DNA of 10,861 nt from Nitrospirota bacterium (GTDB taxonomy: Bacteria; Nitrospirota; 9FT-COMBO-42-15; HDB-SIOI813): NCBI GenBank assembly GCA_016214375.1, contig JACROQ010000126.1:1-10861 (forward strand). Reading direction: 5' to 3'. The translations under genes and the position numbers were made by a program. The notes under the pieces are model-generated. The model saw only the letters and a list, made by a program, of their open reading frames with translations. It was not told where the DNA came from and made no database searches. Positions 6,471-10,861 of this stretch are shown in pieces. The stretch's first letter is position 1; each line of letters starts with the position of its first letter.

Positions 6471-7901
6471 TCAAGCCATTACATCACCCTTCGTCACATT
6501 CCTCATTCCTTTTATTCTGACAAGTTTTTCTATACGCAGCCTTATCTGCTCTCTGACAGACAGGTCTTCTATCTTCTGTAATTCCTTCAGCGCATCCTCT
6601 TCCCAGAGTATCCGCTCATCATCAACAGTCGGACCCGGGGTGCCCATGCCAGGCATGGGGCGTGCACCCATACCTGACTTCCTGCCCCCTCCTGACATCG
6701 CCTCCATAGCCGCCCGCGGCATAAGCACACTCATCGCCTCATCTACAATCGATGAGCTTATGACCGTGTGTCCCTTATCCTGCGCATATCGCAATATAGC
6801 CATCCTTGCCATATTCTTTACAAAGGACGGAACACGCTCCATACGCGCCTCGGCCTCCTTAGTCCAGGAAATCGTATGCCTTGCCACCTCATCCAGCGGT
6901 GGAACAAACTTACGGGTGGTCAGGAGCACATGGCACGGTGCCAGTCTCAGCAGGTTCTCGGTATTGCTGCCGATATCCAGTCCCTCATCCTGATGCACAC
7001 CGACCTTCCCCAGGATCAGCAGGGCCGGCTTCTCCTTCCTGGCATGCCCCAATATTGCATCATAGGGCTTCCCTGCAAGAAGTGTGGTCTTAACATCCAC
7101 GCCCATATCTCTTGCTATACCCTTTGCAACCTCAAGATGTGCCCTGTATATCTTTGCCAGACCTTCATCAATTATCTCCTCATGGAGCTGCTCCTGCTGT
7201 TTAAACCTGAATATCTTGCCCGCCTCCTCGGACAGTACCTTCGCAATGCTGTTGAATGCAGCATAGTGAAAATAGGGGTCATAGGCAGAGACTACCTCAA
7301 CAGTGGCACTTAGCTTTTGCGACAGGGAGAGGGCGATCTGTAAAGCCCCAAATGACTCCGGACTCCCATCCACACCCACCAGGATCTTCCCTCCTCTGAA
7401 TCTCTGAGTGTTATTCCTCGTCACAAGGATATCACTGTTAACCCTCCTCACTACCCTCTCACACACACTGCCAAGCATCTTCTCCTTCACAACCCCCAGC
7501 CCAATGGCACCCAGGATAACCATATCATACCGGCTGCTTCCAATGTCCTCCGCAAGCACCTTGTAGTTCTTACCCTCCAGGGACTTACGCGTCAGGGCAA
7601 TCTCTCCCCCCCTGCACCGCTCCTCCACTGCATCCAGATAGGAATCTGTGATAATATTAAGGCCCTTGGTGATCAGAGTATCGTGTATCTCACGCTGCTT
7701 CTCCAGTTCCCCTTCAAAACGGAATTGCTCCGGCAATCCCCCCTCCATCTGGCGGAACCGCAGGTCATGGAGTTTTGCCGCAAACACATGAACCCCTGTA
7801 ATAGCGCCTCCAAAGGCCTTTGCGATCTCGACCCCCAGATCAACCCCGTGGTTGGAGTAATCTGAGTTATCGACCGCCACCATAATATTCTTATAGTCCA
7901 T
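6471..7901 (-). CDS. Tandem universal stress protein fused to PCP_red domains
   Basis: A 476-residue cytoplasmic protein. Residues 1-163 and 172-328 are two universal stress protein (UspA) domains. Both keep the ATP-binding pattern G-2x-G-9x-G-S (G131/G134/G144-S145 and G298/G301/G311-S312), so both may bind ATP. A PCP_red domain follows at 344-392 (SWTKEAEARMERVPSFVKNMARMA ... GHTVISSSIVDEA, quoted in part). Then comes a flexible Gly/Met/Pro-rich linker (402-425) and a second, weaker PCP_red-like unit at 433-476. The frame is open up to 8027, but I choose ATG 7901: it starts the classic MDYKNIMVAVDNS strand and is preceded by GGGAGGG with 6-nt spacing. It lies 23 nt after the 30-residue membrane peptide and is followed on the same strand by another PCP_red gene. 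The likely role is nucleotide-responsive regulation or stress response; the PCP_red partner is unknown. Confidence 0.88.
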   Translation of the reverse strand: MDYKNIMVAVDNSDYSNHGVDLGVEIAKAFGGAITGVHVFAAKLHDLRFRQMEGGLPEQFRFEGELEKQREIHDTLITKGLNIITDSYLDAVEERCRGGEIALTRKSLEGKNYKVLAEDIGSSRYDMVILGAIGLGVVKEKMLGSVCERVVRRVNSDILVTRNNTQRFRGGKILVGVDGSPESFGALQIALSLSQKLSATVEVVSAYDPYFHYAAFNSIAKVLSEEAGKIFRFKQQEQLHEEIIDEGLAKIYRAHLEVAKGIARDMGVDVKTTLLAGKPYDAILGHARKEKPALLILGKVGVHQDEGLDIGSNTENLLRLAPCHVLLTTRKFVPPLDEVARHTISWTKEAEARMERVPSFVKNMARMAILRYAQDKGHTVISSSIVDEAMSVLMPRAAMEAMSGGGRKSGMGARPMPGMGTPGPTVDDERILWEEDALKELQKIEDLSVREQIRLRIEKLVRIKGMRNVTKGDVMA

Positions 7902-7924
7902 GGTATACCCTCCCTGGTCTATAT

Positions 7925-8017
7925 TTAAGAAAAATAATATACCACCATCAGTAGAATGACGACGGCATTTATAAAAATGCCAATCTTTAAAAAAATATCC
8001 ACCGGTGTCGTCTTCAT
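7925..8017 (-). CDS. 30-residue single-span membrane peptide
   Basis: A short reading frame encodes a 30-residue peptide: a polar start (MKTTPVDIFLK) followed by a hydrophobic span (IGIFINAVVILLMVVYYFS). An excellent Shine-Dalgarno, AAGGAGG (8028-8034), lies 10 nt before the ATG. The gene sits in the middle of a tight same-strand run, 22 nt after the thioredoxin-like gene and 23 nt before the USP fusion. Without it this stretch would be an unexplained gap with a strong ribosome binding site. The size and topology (N-terminus short, one helix, no cleavage site) resemble small accessory subunits of membrane complexes such as the CydX or CcoQ types, but I see no sequence match to any known one and do not assign a function. 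Confidence 0.65.
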   Translation of the reverse strand: MKTTPVDIFLKIGIFINAVVILLMVVYYFS

Positions 8018-8039
8018 GATCGAACAACCTCCTTACAAT

Positions 8040-8522
8040 TTATCTTAATACCTCCTCTAATCGGGCCTCTATCTCGCCCTTTCCGGTAAATCCCATAAAG
8101 ATGTGCCTCACAATCCCATTCTTATCGATTACAAAAAGCCACGGCTCTCCAATGACACCATATCGCTCACCCAGGGTTACCGCCTCATCCTCCGGCCCCC
8201 AGAATTTGGAAGCACGATGGGTCTTTAATATCGCGGCTGCTTCATTCACATGTTGAGGCATAATCTCCCTGATGTTAGACCACATCTTCTCACACCAGAT
8301 GCAATGGTCAGGATTGCCAAACATGAGGAGGATGACCTTCCCATCCTCATGGGCTTTGCGAAGGTCGTCTGTTGTCAGCGGTGCATTATCTCCAACCTCC
8401 ACCCTCGGTTTCCCCTCGGGCAAGCCCCTTAGACCTGCATAGGAGCTGACCGGTAAGATCAGATAAGAGATGGAGATAAAAGATAATAAAAGAAAGAGAT
8501 GAGAGGGCCTGTATTGTGTCAT
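8040..8522 (-). CDS. Exported thioredoxin-like protein (CIWC)
   Basis: A 160-residue periplasmic thioredoxin-fold protein. Residues 1-29 form a signal peptide with a long hydrophobic core and a likely cleavage after SSYA. The mature part has the redox pair C74-I-W-C77 after the L-L-M-F-G-N strand, and the cis-proline region G-E-P-W-L-F-V-I-D (125-133). It is closest to TlpA/DsbE or thiol-disulfide reductase-like proteins that act on exported or copper-binding proteins. It aligns over most of its length with the CPWC protein at 9963-10583 and with the N-terminal module of the oxidase fusion next door (shared pattern VGDxAPLTTxxLxxAHExGK and GEPWLFVID), so the three are paralogues. The ATG overlaps the stop of the upstream fusion gene by 4 bp (ATGA), indicating translational coupling. 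Confidence 0.85.
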   Translation of the reverse strand: MTQYRPSHLFLLLSFISISYLILPVSSYAGLRGLPEGKPRVEVGDNAPLTTDDLRKAHEDGKVILLMFGNPDHCIWCEKMWSNIREIMPQHVNEAAAILKTHRASKFWGPEDEAVTLGERYGVIGEPWLFVIDKNGIVRHIFMGFTGKGEIEARLEEVLR

Positions 8523-9979
8523 TGTGCCCCCCCTCCCATTACATTCATTACAAGGATTGGAACTTCCTTTACCAATTCTTTCGTATGCCCTTCATGCTCA
8601 TCATTGGAAACCATTGGGGAAACCCCGGGGGATTCGTGACTGTAACCTTCATGGGCCTTCTCCGGAGATTCAACCTCCATCAACCTCTCTTCCATCCCAC
8701 CGGGCATAACTATGCTGTGATAAAAGGGCCACCTTCCCGGCTTAGCCGCAGTGATGACTATGTCATACCTCTTCCCCGGATAGATAGTCAAACTTTCCTG
8801 TTCCTGTGGTACTGAGATGATATAACCATCCTCGTGCGTAATAAGAAAACCTCCTGGAAATCTGAGCGTATGAGGAAGCTGACCTATGTTGGCAAGCCTG
8901 ATCCTGATCTTTTCTCCTTCTTTCGTATCCATGATAATGGGGTTATCCCCTGTGATAACCCTCTCGTTAATGGTTGTTATATCATTATCCATAATAGTCC
9001 TCGGATGGCCTGCACCGTAGTGTTCCTCTCCTTTGGACACCTTACTGCTCCAGTCACTCAGTATATAAACGAATTCTTTATCAAACTTCTGCTCATCTTT
9101 AGCCTCAACAATAAAGGCCCCGTAGAGTCCCCTGCTCAGGTGTTCTGCCATATTCCAGCTACAATGGTAGAGATGGGTCCCTGCCGGTTTTGCAATGAAC
9201 TCTCCATAGGTATATTCATAGCCAGGATCAACAAATATCTCCTGTTCCTGAAGCGCAACCCTGGGGTTAACACTGAGACCATGAAAGAAAAGCCCGTGCT
9301 TTGCCCCGCTTTCATTCACGAGTTTAATCTTGACTGTATCGCCTTCCCTGACCCTTATCTCTGGCCCTGGAACTGTACCGTTATAAGTCCAGACCATTGA
9401 CTTGTCCCCTCCAAGATTTATCTCCCCTTCTCTTACTGTAAGAATGAATTCCTTTATCTCAGCAGGGGCTGAATTTGGGAAAATATCTTCCAGTTCCTTG
9501 CTTGTAAATCGCCCTATAAATATCTTCTTCAACACCCCCTCTTTATCTATAACAAATGTCCATGGTTCTCCCATGGTGACAAAACCGTAGACCCTTTTTA
9601 ATGTGACAGTCTCCTCGTCCATCGCACCGAGCATGTCCTGGCCACCTTTTACAATAAAGGCCACATCATCTTTGTATCGCTTTGCCTCTCCTTCGATAAG
9701 ATCCACTACTGAATCACAATTTGTACACTGCATAGGATTTGAAAGCAGCACTAACACAATCGCCTTCCCTTCTTCATGAAGGCCTTTAATGAGGTCTGTC
9801 AGGAGGACCTTCTCTCCTATCCTCACTCTCGATGTCTTTAATATCTCCTGAGACGCAAAGACATCCTCCCATTGCAATGACAGAAGACAGAAGACAGAAG
9901 TCATAAGACAGTATAAAAATAAAAAACCCTTTCTCTGACCTCTGATTTCTAACTTCTGATTTCTACTCATGCTTATCAT
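8519..9979 (-). CDS. Thioredoxin-like / NirK-like multicopper oxidase fusion
   Basis: A 486-residue exported fusion. After a signal segment (about 18-43), residues 50-167 form a thioredoxin fold with C85-T-N-C88 and G-E-P-W-T-F-V-I-D (137-145). Residues 170-440 form two cupredoxin domains. Domain 1 has copper ligands in the order seen in copper nitrite reductase: H228 and H233 (HGLFFH), H272-C273, H280. The axial type 1 position is Leu285 instead of Met. The residue matching NirK's catalytic Asp98 is Phe231, so nitrite reductase activity looks unlikely. Domain 2 supplies H370 and H421 (LPH, FYH). The C-terminal tail is His/Met-rich (H443, H448, H462, H465). The start overlaps the upstream gene by 17 bp. 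The DNA for residues 5-35 is built from short repeats. The substrate is unknown; laccase-like or metal oxidase activity is possible. Confidence 0.85.
   Translation of the reverse strand: MISMSRNQKLEIRGQRKGFLFLYCLMTSVFCLLSLQWEDVFASQEILKTSRVRIGEKVLLTDLIKGLHEEGKAIVLVLLSNPMQCTNCDSVVDLIEGEAKRYKDDVAFIVKGGQDMLGAMDEETVTLKRVYGFVTMGEPWTFVIDKEGVLKKIFIGRFTSKELEDIFPNSAPAEIKEFILTVREGEINLGGDKSMVWTYNGTVPGPEIRVREGDTVKIKLVNESGAKHGLFFHGLSVNPRVALQEQEIFVDPGYEYTYGEFIAKPAGTHLYHCSWNMAEHLSRGLYGAFIVEAKDEQKFDKEFVYILSDWSSKVSKGEEHYGAGHPRTIMDNDITTINERVITGDNPIIMDTKEGEKIRIRLANIGQLPHTLRFPGGFLITHEDGYIISVPQEQESLTIYPGKRYDIVITAAKPGRWPFYHSIVMPGGMEERLMEVESPEKAHEGYSHESPGVSPMVSNDEHEGHTKELVKEVPILVMNVMGGGAQ
9879..9965. repeat. Short tandem repeats inside the fusion gene's signal-peptide region
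   Basis: Three perfect tandem copies of the heptamer GACAGAA occupy 9879-9899. Near the start codon, CTCTGATTTCTA and its near copy TTCTGATTTCTA are 14 bp apart (9940-9951 and 9954-9965). Together they make up most of the first 30 codons after the start of the thioredoxin-oxidase fusion. Heptamers of the type (C)TTCTGTC/GACAGAA are a common dispersed repeat in intergenic DNA, so this looks like repeat DNA that became coding. Confidence 0.7.
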
Positions 9980-10583
9980 GGTTCTTTTTTTCCAATGTTT
10001 TGTGCTCTACATCTTCTTCTATCAGGATATCCATAGAGATGTCTTCTCCTAAAAGCCCGCCGATATTCTTTATAAAGACATCACTGGAGATAAATATCTT
10101 GTAGACATACTGTACAGTTCCCGCCTTATCAATGATAAAGAGCCAGGGTTGCCCTTCCACCCCGTAGGCCGCTTTCAGCCTTTCTCCTTCCGGGGGTGGC
10201 GGGATCAACTTGGCATGTTCTATCTGGGTCTGAATAAAGGCAACGCGGTTATCAAAATTATCCGTCTTCTTCATAATAAAACGGATATACCTGTCCATCC
10301 TGTCGCACCAGGGACAGTGGGTCTGATAGCCCAGCATCAGGGCAATGACCTTCCCCTCCTCATGGGCCCTTTGAAGCTCTTCTGTAATTAATGGGGCCTT
10401 ATCTCCAACTTTGATCTTTGATTCACCTCTGGCTTGCCCCCTGATGGGTAGATTTGAGGCATAAGCAGGAAAGGAAAAAAGAATTAGGACGAGGTAAGAG
10501 GTCAGAAGTAAGAGACTACAGGAGGGCTTCTGAGGCCCTCCTGCATAATATCTATTGAATTTAATAGCTCTACTATAGTGCAT
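9963..10583 (-). CDS. Exported thioredoxin-like protein (CPWC)
   Basis: A 206-residue periplasmic thioredoxin-fold protein from ATG 10583. A GTG at 10598 would add five residues but has no ribosome binding site, while AGGTG precedes the ATG at long spacing. The N-terminus has an odd polar stretch (about 1-22, partly encoded by a palindrome), then a hydrophobic signal core ending near FPAYAS. The mature domain has C90-P-W-C93 and the cis-proline motif GQPWLFIID (144-152). A longer insertion between the active site and the cis-proline (IPPPPEGER) and an acidic C-terminal extension of about 25 residues distinguish it from its paralogue at 8040-8522. It overlaps the multicopper oxidase upstream by 11 bp and the fusion downstream by 17 bp. 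It probably keeps copper-site cysteines reduced or acts as a thiol reductase for the oxidases; this is inference from context. Confidence 0.82.
   Translation of the reverse strand: MHYSRAIKFNRYYAGGPQKPSCSLLLLTSYLVLILFSFPAYASNLPIRGQARGESKIKVGDKAPLITEELQRAHEEGKVIALMLGYQTHCPWCDRMDRYIRFIMKKTDNFDNRVAFIQTQIEHAKLIPPPPEGERLKAAYGVEGQPWLFIIDKAGTVQYVYKIFISSDVFIKNIGGLLGEDISMDILIEEDVEHKTLEKKNHDKHE
10491..10543. repeat. Degenerate heptamers plus palindrome in the CPWC gene's signal region
   Basis: Four imperfect tandem heptamers (GAGGTAA, GAGGTCA, GAAGTAA, GAGACTA) run from 10491 to 10518. They are immediately followed by a perfect 9-bp inverted repeat (CAGGAGGGC at 10519-10527, GCCCTCCTG at 10535-10543) with a 7-nt loop. 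All of this lies inside the N-terminal coding region of the CPWC thioredoxin-like gene, encoding the hydrophobic signal core and the polar AGGPQKPSC stretch. It resembles a REP-type hairpin next to a heptamer repeat. Confidence 0.7.
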
Positions 10584-10861
10584 CAAATGGTTTTTCACCT
10601 ATCTTGACCGGCTTACCCAGTGGGTATGCATCGAGGTCTATCCCTTTGGGATAGAGGTTGCCTTTTTCATCCTTGCCCATATAAACGACCGCCATCAGCA
10701 GCCCCCCGTGATAGACCCCGTCATTTGTGGCATGGGGGACAATGTGGCAGTGCCATACCCATCTCCCCTCCTGGTTCGCAATAAAGATATAGTCCTTCCT
10801 CTCCCCCGGCAGGATGGAGACAGAGTCTGATCTCATATCATTGTCAGATATTTTATTGTTA
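10573..10861 (-). CDS. Multicopper oxidase, C-terminal part (cut by window edge)
   Basis: The last 95 residues of a multicopper oxidase are visible; the frame is open to the window edge. Seen: the SILPGERKDYIFIANQEG strand pair, which normally precedes the copper site, then GRW-V-W-H-C-H-I-V-P-H. This H-C-H-x-x-x-H motif carries the type 1 copper cysteine and histidine, and histidines of the trinuclear cluster. The motif is followed by G-V-Y-H-G-G-L-L-M-A-V-V-Y and a lysine-rich tail of about 37 residues. The axial type 1 position is a small or aliphatic residue rather than Met. In contrast to the fusion gene, whose type 1 site is in its first cupredoxin domain, this one has its copper site in the last domain, so they are different oxidase types. 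It is the first gene of the overlapping run visible here. Confidence 0.85.
   Translation of the reverse strand, partial: NNKISDNDMRSDSVSILPGERKDYIFIANQEGRWVWHCHIVPHATNDGVYHGGLLMAVVYMGKDEKGNLYPKGIDLDAYPLGKPVKIGEKPFDAL

Noticed and set aside
6765..6805. ILRYAQDKG in the USP fusion resembles the repeat-encoded ILRFAQDD near uvrA
   Set aside because: The DNA differs at many positions and the segment fits the normal PCP_red helix, so it is coincidence rather than a repeat insertion.
7902..8027. Upstream extension of the USP fusion to a TTG at 8027
   Set aside because: It overlaps the 30-residue membrane peptide in another frame, has no USP homology, and the ATG at 7901 has a good ribosome binding site.
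8834..9400. Plus-strand 188-codon frame opposite the oxidase fusion
   Set aside because: It is antisense to the strongly supported multicopper oxidase and has no recognisable domain.
8519..9979. Calling the fusion a copper nitrite reductase (NirK)
   Set aside because: Although the ligand order is similar, the catalytic Asp is Phe231 and the axial Met is Leu285.

Overview
The window looks like bacterial chromosome from an uncultured Nitrospirota-like or deltaproteobacterial-type anaerobe or microaerophile. That placement is inferred from gene content: PCP_red (protochlorophyllide-reductase-C-terminal-like) domains fused to universal stress protein, periplasmic multicopper oxidases, heme-biosynthesis fragments and dense short dispersed repeats. 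No rRNA, tRNA, CRISPR array or phage gene was seen.

Left part (1-3701): a YbaK/EbsC-type aminoacyl-tRNA deacylase on the minus strand. Next is a composite inverted-repeat element of about 190 bp (671-867) with near-perfect 24-bp ends. Then comes a full-length plus-strand UvrA (921-3701), whose open frame runs back into the repeat although the real start is most likely at 921.

Right part (3966-10861): a single minus-strand run, read from the right edge leftwards. It contains a multicopper oxidase cut by the window edge, a thioredoxin-like protein (CPWC), a thioredoxin/two-cupredoxin fusion (CTNC), a second thioredoxin-like protein (CIWC), a 30-residue single-helix membrane peptide, and a USP-USP-PCP_red fusion. 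After these come a 20-codon radical SAM remnant, a multi-PCP_red protein, a protoporphyrinogen oxidase lacking its N-terminal FAD-binding motif, and a four-helix membrane protein. The first four genes overlap by 4 to 17 bp, and the next two junctions are 22-23 nt, so these six genes probably form one transcript.

The most interesting unit is the periplasmic copper/thiol block (8040-10861). Three paralogous exported thioredoxin-fold modules with different CXXC pairs alternate with two multicopper oxidases, and one module is physically fused to an oxidase. The linked PCP_red proteins and the damaged heme genes suggest a redox or tetrapyrrole-related role, but this is inference. Two genes, the radical SAM and the protoporphyrinogen oxidase, are visibly broken. 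Heptameric or AT-rich repeats lie at or within several gene starts, which suggests repeat-driven remodelling of this locus.
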